Origin: Alphaproteobacteria bacterium
Lineage (GTDB): Bacteria; Pseudomonadota; Alphaproteobacteria; CAAGCB01; CAG-977
Assembly: GCA_900768845.1 (NCBI GenBank)
Contig: CAAGEK010000025.1
Coordinates: 1 to 64,000, forward strand
Direction: 5' to 3'
Length of the DNA: 64,000 nt
How positions within the stretch are numbered: the stretch's first letter is position 1; the number at the start of each line of letters is the position of its first letter. The position numbers were made by a program, and so were the translations under genes. The notes below the pieces were generated by a model that did no database searches, had not been told where the DNA came from, and saw only the letters and a program-made list of their open reading frames with translations. Shown here one piece after another: positions 7,658-16,908 of the stretch.

Positions 7658-10600
7658 ATGGCGGAAAAAGTGAAACACTATCCCGAAATTCAGGCCAAAG
7701 CTGATTTTCCGGAGATTGAAAGGGAAATTCTGGCGTATTGGCGGGAAAACGGCACGTTTGAAAAAAGCGTGCAAAACCGCGACGCCGGAAAAAACGGCGA
7801 TAACGAATACGTTTTTTACGACGGTCCTCCGTTTGCGAACGGTTTGCCGCATTACGGACACCTTGTCACGGGGTATGTCAAAGATATCGTCCCCCGTTAC
7901 CAAACGATGCGCGGCCATCGCGTCGACCGCCGTTTCGGTTGGGACTGCCACGGTCTGCCCGCGGAAATGGACACCGAAAAGTTCTTGGGGTTTTCGGGGC
8001 GCGACGCGATTACAAAGTTCGGAATCGGCAAGTTTAACGAAACCTGTCGCGAACGCGTCCTGATGTACACGAAAGAATGGGAAAACACCGTGACGCGTCA
8101 GGCGCGCTGGGTCGATTTCTCCCATGATTACAAGACGATGGATCTTTCCTATATGGAAAGCATCATTTGGGCGTTCAAAAAACTGTACGACAAAGGTCTG
8201 ATGTACGAAGGCGTCCGCGTCCTGCCGTACAGTTGGGCGGCGGAAACCCCCGTTTCCAATTTTGAAACGCGCATGGACAACTCGTACCGCGAACGTGAAG
8301 ACCCCGCCGTTACGGTTATGTTCACGTTGCTTCCCGCCGCCGGCGAAGACAAGCCCGTCAAAATGCTGGCATGGACGACGACTCCGTGGACTCTGCCGTC
8401 GAATCTGGCTTTGGCGGTCGGTTCCGACATTGATTATGCCCTGTATGAAGAAGACGGCGTCCGTTACGTCATCGCCGAAGCGTTGGCCGGAAAATACAAA
8501 AAGGAACTGGCCAAGGCGCAAAAGGTCGGATCGCTGAAAGGCAAAGACCTGATCGGGCGCAGGTATGAACCGTTGTTCGACTATTTCAAAGACCTGCCCA
8601 ACTGTTTCCAAGTCATCGGTGCGGATTATGTGTCGGTCGAAGACGGTACGGGGATCGTTCACATCGCCCCCGGATTCGGCGAAGACGACTTGAACGCGAC
8701 GATTCCCTATAACATCCCCGTCGTTTGTCCCGTCGATACCAAAGGCCGCTTTACCAAAAAAGTTCCGGATTACGAAGGGATGCAGGTTTTTGAAACGAAC
8801 CTGCCGATTATCGAACGGCTGAAAAAAGAAGGAAAGCTGGTCAGGCGCGAACAGTACCGCCACAGCTATCCGCATTGTTGGCGCACGGATACGCCGTTGA
8901 TTTACAAGGCGATTAACAGCTGGTTTGTCAAAGTGACCGATTTTCGCGACCGGATGGTCGAGCTGAATCAGCAAATTACATGGATTCCCGAACACGTCAA
9001 GAACGGTTCTTTCGGCAAATGGCTGGAAAATGCGCGTGACTGGTCGATTTCGCGTATGCGTTTCTGGGGAACGCCGATTCCCGTTTGGAAATCCGACGAT
9101 CCCCGTTATCCGCGCACCGACGTTTACGGCAGCATTGCCGAGCTGGAACGCGATTTCGGCGTGAAAGTCACCGATTTGCACCGTCCGTTCATTGATTCTC
9201 TGGTTCGTCCGAATCCCGACGATCCGACGGGAAAAAGTATGATGCGCCGCGTCGAAGACGTGTTTGACTGCTGGTTTGAATCCGGTTCGATGCCCTATGC
9301 GCAGGTTCATTACCCGTTTGAAAACAAAGAATGGTTTGAAAACCATTTCCCCGCCGATTTCATCGTCGAGTATCTGGCTCAAACACGCGGGTGGTTCTAT
9401 ACGTTGATGGTTATGTCGACGGCTTTGTTCGATCGTCCGCCGTTTAAAACCTGTCTGTGTCACGGGGTCGTTTTGGACGAGAATCAGCAAAAGCTTTCCA
9501 AGCGTTTGCGCAATTATCCCGCTCCCGACGAAGTGTTCAACACGCTGGGGTCGGACGCTTTGCGGTGGTTTTTGGTTTCTTCTCCGATTTTGCGCGGCGG
9601 CAACCTGTCGATCGACCGCGAAGGAAAAGAAATTGCCAAAGCGTCGCGCAAAGCTTTGATTCCTCTGTGGAACGCGTTTCATTTCTTCTGCCTGTATGCG
9701 AACGCCGAAGGGTTGAAAGCCGGAATCGTGACGAAGCCGTCGGATGTTTTGGATCGTTATATTCTTGCCAAACTGCACGATTTGATTAAAGGGCTGACGG
9801 AAAAGCTGGATGCGTGCGATATTGTGGCGGCGTGTGCGGACGTTGCGGATTTTCTGGAAATCCTGAACAACTGGTACATCCGCCGTTCGCGTGCGCGGTT
9901 CTGGTCGTTGGATCAGGGGCGCGAGGCGTTCGACGTCCTGTATACGGTTTTGCATACGCTGGCCAAGGTTCTGGCTCCGTTGTTGCCGCTGACGTGCGAA
10001 TACATCTACCGCGGATTGACGGGGGAGGAAAGCGTCCATCTGACCGATTGGGTTGATGCGTCGATGTTTGCGGCGGAACCGGAACTGGTTTCCGACATGG
10101 ATTTCGTGCGTTCCGTCTGTTCGACGGCCAAAGCGGTGCGCGAAGAACGCAAATTGCGCAACCGTCTGCCTTTGGCGTCTTTGACGGTGGCGGGCGAAAA
10201 GGCCGGACGGTTGGCGGATTATGTGCCGTTGATCGAAGACGAAATCAATGTCAAACAAGTCGTTTTGGAACGCGATGTTCGGGCGTTGGCGGATTATACG
10301 CTGTATGTCCTGACGCCGGTCGTCGGCAAACGTTTGGGACGGTTTATGAAAGACATTCTGACCGCGTCGAAAACGGGCGAGTGGTCGAAAAACGCGGACG
10401 GCACGCTGTCAATCGCCGGACAAACGCTGAACGCCGACGAATTCGAGTTGCGCTTGGTCTTAAAAGAAGGCGCGGCGGGTATGGCTTTGCCGGACAACAC
10501 GGCGGTCGTCGTTTTGGACGTCACAAAGCATCCCGAACTGGAACGCGAAGGCATTGCACGCGATTTCGTCCGCGTCGTTCAGGAAACGCGCAAAAACAGC

Positions 10601-10801
10601 GGTTTTGACGTGTCCGACAGAATCGAAATCGTTTATGCGTCGGACGATGATCGGGTTTTGGAAGCTCTGAAAGAAAACAGGGATTACATTTCCGAGCAGG
10701 TTTTGGCCGTTTCGTTTGAGGAAAAACCTTCCGTCGAAAATGCAAAGACGGAGGAAGTCGGCGATTCCCGAGTGGCTTTCGCCGTGAAAAAGTCGGCATA
10801 A
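7658..10801 (+). CDS. ileS: isoleucyl-tRNA synthetase, eukaryote-like type
   Basis: Charges tRNA-Ile with isoleucine in the cytoplasm. Length 1,047 residues. The class I signature HIGH appears as HYGH at residues 65-68, inside FYDGPPFANGLPHYGHL. The KMSKS loop appears as KLSKR near residue 612. A CP1 editing domain lies between, and the C-terminus carries the anticodon-binding domain. The wording around HYGH, including RRFGWDCHGLPAEM, is that of the eukaryote/Rickettsia-type enzyme (often called IleS2) rather than the usual bacterial type; known members of that type often tolerate mupirocin. Monocistronic, between a divergent gene and a strong terminator. Confidence 0.97.
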   Translation: MAEKVKHYPEIQAKADFPEIEREILAYWRENGTFEKSVQNRDAGKNGDNEYVFYDGPPFANGLPHYGHLVTGYVKDIVPRYQTMRGHRVDRRFGWDCHGLPAEMDTEKFLGFSGRDAITKFGIGKFNETCRERVLMYTKEWENTVTRQARWVDFSHDYKTMDLSYMESIIWAFKKLYDKGLMYEGVRVLPYSWAAETPVSNFETRMDNSYREREDPAVTVMFTLLPAAGEDKPVKMLAWTTTPWTLPSNLALAVGSDIDYALYEEDGVRYVIAEALAGKYKKELAKAQKVGSLKGKDLIGRRYEPLFDYFKDLPNCFQVIGADYVSVEDGTGIVHIAPGFGEDDLNATIPYNIPVVCPVDTKGRFTKKVPDYEGMQVFETNLPIIERLKKEGKLVRREQYRHSYPHCWRTDTPLIYKAINSWFVKVTDFRDRMVELNQQITWIPEHVKNGSFGKWLENARDWSISRMRFWGTPIPVWKSDDPRYPRTDVYGSIAELERDFGVKVTDLHRPFIDSLVRPNPDDPTGKSMMRRVEDVFDCWFESGSMPYAQVHYPFENKEWFENHFPADFIVEYLAQTRGWFYTLMVMSTALFDRPPFKTCLCHGVVLDENQQKLSKRLRNYPAPDEVFNTLGSDALRWFLVSSPILRGGNLSIDREGKEIAKASRKALIPLWNAFHFFCLYANAEGLKAGIVTKPSDVLDRYILAKLHDLIKGLTEKLDACDIVAACADVADFLEILNNWYIRRSRARFWSLDQGREAFDVLYTVLHTLAKVLAPLLPLTCEYIYRGLTGEESVHLTDWVDASMFAAEPELVSDMDFVRSVCSTAKAVREERKLRNRLPLASLTVAGEKAGRLADYVPLIEDEINVKQVVLERDVRALADYTLYVLTPVVGKRLGRFMKDILTASKTGEWSKNADGTLSIAGQTLNADEFELRLVLKEGAAGMALPDNTAVVVLDVTKHPELEREGIARDFVRVVQETRKNSGFDVSDRIEIVYASDDDRVLEALKENRDYISEQVLAVSFEEKPSVENAKTEEVGDSRVAFAVKKSA

Positions 10802-10806
10802 AAAAA

Positions 10807-10839
10807 GAAAGGGGCTTCGGATCTGCGAAGCCCCTTTTT
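10807..10839. terminator. bidirectional intrinsic terminator after ileS
   Basis: The stem AAAGGGGCTTCG (10808-10819) pairs with CGAAGCCCCTTT (10826-10837) around the loop GATCTG. A T-run follows on the plus strand, and an A-run precedes it that gives a T-run on the minus strand. It therefore serves both ileS and the convergent gene ending at 10841. Confidence 0.88.
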
Positions 10840-10840
10840 C

Positions 10841-11920
10841 TTATTCAAGAATGACGACTTTCAACGCATTCCCGTTTTTGATAAGAGCTTTCGCTTCCGA
10901 TGGTAAAAAGCTGAAATAACCGATACCGTCCAATTCGGGGGAAAGGCAGGCGACGGCATACGGCGCAGGCTTTTTGTAAAGTGCGTCCGAAGAGGGCAAA
11001 AGGCTTAAACGCTTAAAGACGGGCGTTTTCAATGCGAAACAGACGCCCGAACCGTCGGCCGCCGGCAGGAACGGCATTCCGAAATCGGCCAGATATGTGA
11101 AATTCCGGAATTTTTGATTTTCAACGTCAAATACGGCGGAAAAAGCAGCTTGTCTTAACGGGACGACAGCCTTTTGAAACGCGTTTTCCGACGCTTGTCC
11201 GCCTTTTTCCGTCGTTCCGAACAGGTAAAACAAACGTTTGCCGGCCGGATGCGGAACAAAGGCTTCATATCTGTTTTCCGGCGGCAGAAAAAATACGTTT
11301 TCATAATCTTCCGAACGGGTGTTGTAAAAAATAAGGGCGGCGCGTCCCTGATATTCGCCCAACATGACCAGATCGCCGATTTTATTGATGTGGAAATCGA
11401 TTAATCGGGAAAACAGGTTGAACGGACGTACGGATTTTATTTCCGTTCCGTCGGGATTCAAATGAGCCAGAAAATACGCCCGTCCCTGCGGATTTTCCGG
11501 TACGGAATCCGGTTGGGGGGCGGACAGGGAGTTCGTGCGTCCGCTTATCCATAAAGTCCCGTTCGCGTCAACGCGTAGCCGTTCGGGAAAGTCGGCGGCA
11601 GATTCATTGGCATAGGTCAGAAATTCTTTGTTTTTTCCCGTGCGGTCGTATCTTGCCAACATGAAAGACGGGAAACGATCGGGATGCTTTTTCGGGGCGT
11701 CCGGCGTGGCTTCGTCCAATCCCGAATACGGACGCGTTTGCACAGCCAGATGCACTTTTCCCGTCGCATCGACGTCAACCGCCGCCGGACTGAAAGGAAA
11801 ATATTTGGTGCGGATTCCGTCGCCGGACAAAGAAACCGTCGTCAGGGAAACGGAGGGATTTTGAGCAAAAGCCGGCACGATGGAAAATAAAATCAAGCAC
11901 GATAAAAAGGACAGATTCAT
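10841..11920 (-). CDS. secreted protein of unknown function
   Basis: Length 359 residues. A typical signal peptide covers residues 1-19 (MNLSFLSCLILFSIVPAFA, cut before QNP), so the mature protein is periplasmic or exported. The rest consists of repeated short strands of the type VDVDATGKVHLAVQTR, LRVDANGTLWISGRTN and NKIGDLVMLGEY. These look like blades of a beta-propeller with aspartate- and glycine-rich turns. I recognise no family and no catalytic motif. It stands alone, convergent with ileS and divergent from the S66 peptidase gene. Confidence 0.65.
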   Translation of the reverse strand: MNLSFLSCLILFSIVPAFAQNPSVSLTTVSLSGDGIRTKYFPFSPAAVDVDATGKVHLAVQTRPYSGLDEATPDAPKKHPDRFPSFMLARYDRTGKNKEFLTYANESAADFPERLRVDANGTLWISGRTNSLSAPQPDSVPENPQGRAYFLAHLNPDGTEIKSVRPFNLFSRLIDFHINKIGDLVMLGEYQGRAALIFYNTRSEDYENVFFLPPENRYEAFVPHPAGKRLFYLFGTTEKGGQASENAFQKAVVPLRQAAFSAVFDVENQKFRNFTYLADFGMPFLPAADGSGVCFALKTPVFKRLSLLPSSDALYKKPAPYAVACLSPELDGIGYFSFLPSEAKALIKNGNALKVVILE

Positions 11921-12006
11921 TTTTTAACCGCCGAAGAGTATGATGTTGCTCAAAGAATCTCATATTTTGAAAAAATTGTCTAAACGAAAATCGAAGCGGG
12001 GGCGAA

Positions 12007-13107
12007 ATGGGATTGAATCTGATAAAGCCGCAAGCGTTGAAAGCGGGTGACAGCGTTGCATCCGTATCTTTGTCTTGGGGCGGGGCGGGCGAAGTGCCTT
12101 ATCGTTTTGAACGGGGGGCTTTGGCGTTGGAAGAGGCGTTCGGAATCAACGTCGTTCCCGCTCCGAATTCGTTGCGTCCCGATTGGGAATTGTACGACAA
12201 TCCGCAATTAAGGCTGGACGATTTGATATGGGCGTTGGAAAATCCCGAAATCAAAGGGATTTTTTCAAATATCGGCGGAGACGACAGCATTCGTGTGGCT
12301 CAATTGGCCGACGAACGGGTGTTCAGGCTGATCAGGGAGCATCCGAAACCGTTTATCGGATTTTCCGACAGCACGGTGATCCACTATATGTTTTTAAAAG
12401 CCGGAGTCAGGTCGTTTTACGGCCCCTGCATTATGGGATATTGGGCTGACAACGGCGGAGTCAGGGATTATGTGCGCGACGGGGTTGAACGGGCTTTGTT
12501 TTCTTCCGCCCCGATCGGGGAACTGTATCCTGCGGGCGAATGGTCGATTGAAAAAATCGATTGGAGTGAAGAGCTGGCCGATTTGCCCAAAACGTACTAT
12601 GAAGACCTGCCGCGGGAAACGGTGCAGGGGGAGTCCGCCGTCGAAGGCCGCTTGATCGGCGGGTGTATGGAAGTCCTTGAAATGCTCAAAGGCACGTTTT
12701 TGTGGCCGGAACCCGACGTTTGGAAAGGAGCCGTTTTGTTTTTGGAAGTGTCGGAAAACCATCCCGCCCCCGAATACGTCCGGTATTGGCTCAGAAACTA
12801 TGCGGCTCAGGGGATTTTGCAAAATGCCGCGGCCGTTTTGTTCGGCCGGCCGGGGGCGACGATCCGTTTTGATTCCGAAACGTATGAAGAAGAAGGCGAG
12901 GAATACCTTCATTCACTGGATTTATATGAAGAGGAACTGGCCGGCGTGTGTGCGGAATGCGGCCGTTCCGATATGCCGGTGATTTCACGGATGGATTTCG
13001 GGCACACTTTTCCTGCCATGACTTTGCCTTTCGGCGCACGCGTCAGGGTCGACCCCGAAAACCGCCGCGTCGACGTTTTGGAAAGCGGCGTGAAACCCCG
13101 CCGTTAA
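12007..13107 (+). CDS. S66-family peptidase (LD-carboxypeptidase/MccF-like)
   Basis: Length 366 residues. Family S66 holds LD-carboxypeptidases that trim murein tetrapeptides in the cytoplasm, and MccF, which cleaves microcin C-type compounds. Visible family marks are the N-terminal LKAGDSVASVSLS, the SNIGGDDS block, the nucleophile elbow GFSDST with Ser120, a likely catalytic glutamate in FLEVSE (Glu247) and His333 in FGHTFP. The extra length and the SENHPAPEYV stretch look closer to the MccF-like branch than to LdcA, so the natural substrate is open. Its stop codon overlaps the end of the convergent J-domain gene by 4 bases. Confidence 0.85.
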   Translation: MGLNLIKPQALKAGDSVASVSLSWGGAGEVPYRFERGALALEEAFGINVVPAPNSLRPDWELYDNPQLRLDDLIWALENPEIKGIFSNIGGDDSIRVAQLADERVFRLIREHPKPFIGFSDSTVIHYMFLKAGVRSFYGPCIMGYWADNGGVRDYVRDGVERALFSSAPIGELYPAGEWSIEKIDWSEELADLPKTYYEDLPRETVQGESAVEGRLIGGCMEVLEMLKGTFLWPEPDVWKGAVLFLEVSENHPAPEYVRYWLRNYAAQGILQNAAAVLFGRPGATIRFDSETYEEEGEEYLHSLDLYEEELAGVCAECGRSDMPVISRMDFGHTFPAMTLPFGARVRVDPENRRVDVLESGVKPRR

Positions 13108-14159
13108 GGAGTGCGGGTTATTTTTGAATGATAGGGCAGGGGCTTGCTTCCTCTGCCTTTTTTCAGGTCTTCGATTTTTACGAACACGATTTTCCCGAGC
13201 GGAGTCATAACCTGAACCCATTCGGATTGAAAAAGAGTCCCCGTTATCCGGAGCGTCGTTTGCTCCTCCAGCATTTCGACAATGCCGCAATCCTTGCACG
13301 GAGCCTGATATGCGGGTGTTTGAAGGGCTTCGGTATGGAACAAAAGGGTTTCATCGGACGGATCGACTTTGATCGGCATGACGGGCAAATGCTTGTAATC
13401 CGCCACGTCGAAAACCTGCAACCTGACGGCGGCTTGGCGGAGGGAGGGGGTGAAAATCACGGCGGATGCGACGATTACTGCCGCAAATAAGGGAAAATAA
13501 ACTCGCAAAACATCCGTCCACCGGATTTTCCAATAATCGTCGTCTTGGCGTTTCGGCGTGTCCGGCAAAGCGGACAGAAAAGCGTCGATTCCGGCTCTTT
13601 GCGCGCTGGTTTGCGCAAACGATTTGGCTTGAACCGCCAGAAAACGCGCCAGATCGGGGCGGTTTTCACAACGGAACGCCGCCGCGTTTTGCATTAAAAT
13701 TTCAACGTTCCCGTCGAACGGTTTTTCTCCGACGGCCAGATTGTTGCGTAACGCTTTTATTGTCCGCCAAGGGTGGAAAAAGATATGCCTCCAATTTGTC
13801 AAAGCCGACCGCAGTTGCTGTTTCGACGCACAAGGACGGCAAAATACGCCGGATCGGAAAACGCCCCCTTCGTCAAACAGGATATAACGCGGCTGTTTCG
13901 CGTGAATGCCGCAAACATGGCACGGAACAAAGCCGTCGTTTCCCGTGCGCGGCCTGTCGTAAGCCTTTCGCGCTTCGGGATTGCTCAAAACGCGGTAAGC
14001 TTCGTTCAGGCGCAAATATTTTTCTGCCGCACCGTCTTCCTGATTCCGGTCGGGATGGTATATTTTCACCAAACGGCGATAGGCGGCTTTGATTTCGTCG
14101 CCGTCCGCATTTTCGGGAACCCCCAGAAGGGCATAAAATCCTTTGGCGTCTTTGCTCAA
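13104..14159 (-). CDS. membrane-anchored J-domain protein
   Basis: Length 351 residues. Residues 8-70 form a J domain with the HPD tripeptide at 35-37 (YHPDRN), which stimulates an Hsp70 ATPase. Two CxxC pairs follow (CHVC at 80-83 and CRPC at 107-110), suggesting a small zinc site. A single membrane segment lies near 219-237, and the C-terminal part (CKDCG, then a beta-rich stretch ending VFVKIEDL) resembles a small SH3-like domain. This is not a standard DnaJ or DjlA. Its start overlaps the end of the FliK-like gene by 4 bases, so it is the last gene of the flagellar operon. A role in flagellum assembly is suggested only by position. Confidence 0.8.
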   Translation of the reverse strand: MSKDAKGFYALLGVPENADGDEIKAAYRRLVKIYHPDRNQEDGAAEKYLRLNEAYRVLSNPEARKAYDRPRTGNDGFVPCHVCGIHAKQPRYILFDEGGVFRSGVFCRPCASKQQLRSALTNWRHIFFHPWRTIKALRNNLAVGEKPFDGNVEILMQNAAAFRCENRPDLARFLAVQAKSFAQTSAQRAGIDAFLSALPDTPKRQDDDYWKIRWTDVLRVYFPLFAAVIVASAVIFTPSLRQAAVRLQVFDVADYKHLPVMPIKVDPSDETLLFHTEALQTPAYQAPCKDCGIVEMLEEQTTLRITGTLFQSEWVQVMTPLGKIVFVKIEDLKKGRGSKPLPYHSKITRTP

Positions 14160-16066
14160 ACCAAAACCCCCCGTTTTGCCGGTGCGTTTCCGTCTTCGGG
14201 ACGCAGGTCGATGAATTCATCCGTTTTGTCGATTTTCAAATTGCCCGCATAGGACAAAGCGTCCAACGTTTTGAAAAACAACTCCCCGACCGTCGGTGCA
14301 AACTCGGACGGCATTACGCTTTGATGGCGGATTGTCAGGTCGAAACGGCGGTTTTGCCGTCCGGCCAGTCCTTCCATTTGGATTTTGCCCAAACGTGACA
14401 AAGACATATCCAAAACAAAGCGCACGGCGTTTCGAGGGGCGGCATGGCGTTCTTTTCGGCCGGATTCTTCGGGCGGACGCTGTAAAAACAGGGAAACGGG
14501 CTCGACGATGTTTCCCGATAACAACGGAATATCCCAGCCGTGCCAAGACGTTCGTCCGTCCGTCATTTTTTTCGCCGACGTTGAAAACTCGCGTTCCAAC
14601 CGTTTTAGAACGGCCTCTCCCGACGGGATTTTTTGTATCGCCGCGACGTTCGCTTCGCCCAGCCATACGCGCAAAGGAACGTTTTGCGCCGCCGCGTTCA
14701 TAAACGACAGCATCAATGCCGGCAGTTTGTTTCCCGTTGCGGGCAGGATTTCCTTCACGGCTTTGAAAGCGGTTTCGTCAACCCGTTTTAACGAGTCCAG
14801 CGCAAATTTTAAAACCGTCCACATATTCCGTTCCGTTTTTACGGAAGCGTCGTCGGAAAAAAACGGTTCTTCGACGGCCGTAATTTGAATTGTCAAAGGC
14901 AGAAGCGGCGGGAGTTTCACTTTATCGTTCAAAGCCAAAATCCCGACTTTCGTCGCGATCAGCATCGGTTCGTCGTTCGAAACGGAAAAAGGGACGCCTT
15001 TTAACGTCAGGTCGGGTTTTAAAAGGGGGAAGTCCTGCCGTTCTTCCTTTTCGGCGGGGGAAGCGGTTTCATTTTCCTGCAACGACGGAACGGGGGGAGG
15101 GGGATTCGTTTTGACCGGCGTGTTTTGAACGGCGGTTTCGGGGGCTTTTTTCAGTAAAACGGGGGAAAACGCATCGGAGGCGTTTTCAGCCTTTGCAGGA
15201 TTTTCGGGAATTTTCAAAGCCGTTTCAATGACTTCGTCCTGCATTTGTTTTACGAAAACGGCACTTTTTTCATTTTGTAATAAAGTTACATTTTTGATAA
15301 TGCCGTTTTCGGAAGAAACTTCGGCGTCGGGCGGAAAAATATTGTTTTGCGTCGGATTGAGTGATGCCGGTTTTTCTTTCACGCCGGTTTTTTGAAGTGC
15401 GGGAAACAAGGCGTCCGGAACGTTTTCCGGTTTTTCCGTTCGGGAAACGGTCGAAGCCTGTTTTTCGCCGACGTTTACGTTTCCTTCGGGCTGATTCGGG
15501 GCAAAGGAATCCTCTTTCGCCGGATTTTCCCCTTCATCGGGCAAGATGATGAAAGAAATTTTCGTGTTAAAGGGGATTTGCCGTCCGGATGCTTCAAACA
15601 GGATCGGAGCGATTTCTTGCGGTAAATTTTCAACGGCTTGAGGCGGAAGGGCGTTCAGGAAAGAACCTTGTAAAACGGGGGGGCGGAGTGCCGGCGGAGC
15701 GGCTTGTCCCGAGAGGACGGCCGGTTCCTCGCGCACAGGGGGTAAGGCCGTTTTCGGCAAGGTTTTGATTTGCACTTTTAATGCGTTTTCAAACGGCGTT
15801 TCAATGATTTTCAGGGAAACCGGCGTTTGAACCGCTACGGGACGGTTTACTCCAGCCGGAATTTCCAACGTTTTTCCGTCGGGCAGGGTTACTGACACAA
15901 CAGGCGGTTTCGCCGCCGTTTCAGGGGGGAGCAACATTCCCTCCAATACCGTTTCCGGCGCAAGGGCGGCCAATTCTGCGGGAACGGCGGGGACGACGAC
16001 TTCCAACGCCGTCAACGGCGGGGATTGAACGGCAAAAGAAGGCGGAAGCGAAACGGAACTGCTCAT
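14156..16066 (-). CDS. FliK-like proline-rich protein in the flagellar operon
   Basis: Length 636 residues. The first about 420 are low-complexity, rich in P, E, A and K, and look disordered. The last about 200 are folded. Near the C-terminus, LSRLGKIQMEGL, a strand with FDLTIRH, a helix and SYAGNLKI follow the pattern of the Flg_hook domain of FliK hook-length regulators, although similarity is weak by eye. A second and clearer FliK is encoded at 32708. Position directly after flhG and overlap with the J-domain gene place it in the flagellar transcript. It may be a paralogue or a separate assembly factor. Confidence 0.6.
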   Translation of the reverse strand: MSSSVSLPPSFAVQSPPLTALEVVVPAVPAELAALAPETVLEGMLLPPETAAKPPVVSVTLPDGKTLEIPAGVNRPVAVQTPVSLKIIETPFENALKVQIKTLPKTALPPVREEPAVLSGQAAPPALRPPVLQGSFLNALPPQAVENLPQEIAPILFEASGRQIPFNTKISFIILPDEGENPAKEDSFAPNQPEGNVNVGEKQASTVSRTEKPENVPDALFPALQKTGVKEKPASLNPTQNNIFPPDAEVSSENGIIKNVTLLQNEKSAVFVKQMQDEVIETALKIPENPAKAENASDAFSPVLLKKAPETAVQNTPVKTNPPPPVPSLQENETASPAEKEERQDFPLLKPDLTLKGVPFSVSNDEPMLIATKVGILALNDKVKLPPLLPLTIQITAVEEPFFSDDASVKTERNMWTVLKFALDSLKRVDETAFKAVKEILPATGNKLPALMLSFMNAAAQNVPLRVWLGEANVAAIQKIPSGEAVLKRLEREFSTSAKKMTDGRTSWHGWDIPLLSGNIVEPVSLFLQRPPEESGRKERHAAPRNAVRFVLDMSLSRLGKIQMEGLAGRQNRRFDLTIRHQSVMPSEFAPTVGELFFKTLDALSYAGNLKIDKTDEFIDLRPEDGNAPAKRGVLV

Positions 16067-16092
16067 TCGGCTTCTCCCGACGACGGTTGTGT

Positions 16093-16908
16093 CTATCCCT
16101 GTTCCCCGTTCAAGCGTGCGGCGACGGCTAAAACGTCTTCGGCGGCTTCGGTGGCGGGATGGCGGATCAAAATGGGCGTTTGGTTGCGGATGGAATCACG
16201 GACGCGGGTATCGCGGCGGATGACGCCGGCCAAAGGCGGGGAAATCCTTAAAAAGCCCTGACACGCTTTTAACAGGGTTGCATACGTTCTTTCCCCTTCG
16301 CGGGCGGAATTGGCCGAATTGACGACAATCCGGATGTTCGGCTGGCTTTGTTCCATGCACAGCATTTTGATGAAGGCGTAAGCATCCGTCAAGGAAGTCG
16401 GTTCGTCCGTGCAAACCATCAGCAACGTGGCGGCGGAGGAGGCGAACATCCGGACGGGTTTTTCGACGCCTGCGCCCAAATCGACGATCACGCGGTCGTA
16501 TCCGCCCGCCAAAATGCGCAGATCGTCGTTGATCAGTTGCAAGCGGCTGATCGGCACGTTTGCCAGACTGCCCGATCCCGACCGTCCCGCGATAATGTCG
16601 AATCCGCCCGCCGGAAACGGTGTTACGGCTTGGTTCAACGTGATTTTTCCGGCAATGACGCTGCCCAAATCGTGTGCAGGCATCAATCCCAGCTGGATGT
16701 CGATGTTCGCCAAGCCCAAATCGCCGTCGAACAACAGCGTTTTCAGCCCGCTGCGCGCCAAAGCGTTGGCCAGCGTAATTGAAAACCACGTTTTGCCGAC
16801 GCCGCCTTTCCCCGATGCGACGGCGATCATGTTTCTGGCTTGCGGCTTTGATATTTTCCGCGGCGCAAGAGCCAGCTGGGGCATGGATGTTTGCGGTGTT
16901 GTGTTCAT
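16093..16908 (-). CDS. flhG: MinD/ParA-type ATPase FlhG (FleN/YlxH)
   Basis: Length 271 residues. FlhG is the ATPase that, with FlhF, sets the number and site of flagella. A deviant Walker A motif of the MinD class is visible (SGKGGVGKTWFSITLA, about residues 33-48), followed by DGDLGLANIDIQLGL as the switch I/A' region and VIVDLGAGVE as the Walker B region. The N-terminal 25 residues are a polar extension before the ATPase, in FlhG the usual place for FlhF-activating contacts. It overlaps flhF by 4 bases, which implies coupled translation. Confidence 0.92.
   Translation of the reverse strand: MNTTPQTSMPQLALAPRKISKPQARNMIAVASGKGGVGKTWFSITLANALARSGLKTLLFDGDLGLANIDIQLGLMPAHDLGSVIAGKITLNQAVTPFPAGGFDIIAGRSGSGSLANVPISRLQLINDDLRILAGGYDRVIVDLGAGVEKPVRMFASSAATLLMVCTDEPTSLTDAYAFIKMLCMEQSQPNIRIVVNSANSAREGERTYATLLKACQGFLRISPPLAGVIRRDTRVRDSIRNQTPILIRHPATEAAEDVLAVAARLNGEQG

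Noticed and set aside
7619..10258. Long open frame of 879 codons antisense to ileS
   Set aside because: It follows from the codon bias of ileS; no start signal and no family resemblance. Similar shadows occur opposite flgE (29398-31659) and prfA/prmC (48888-50474).
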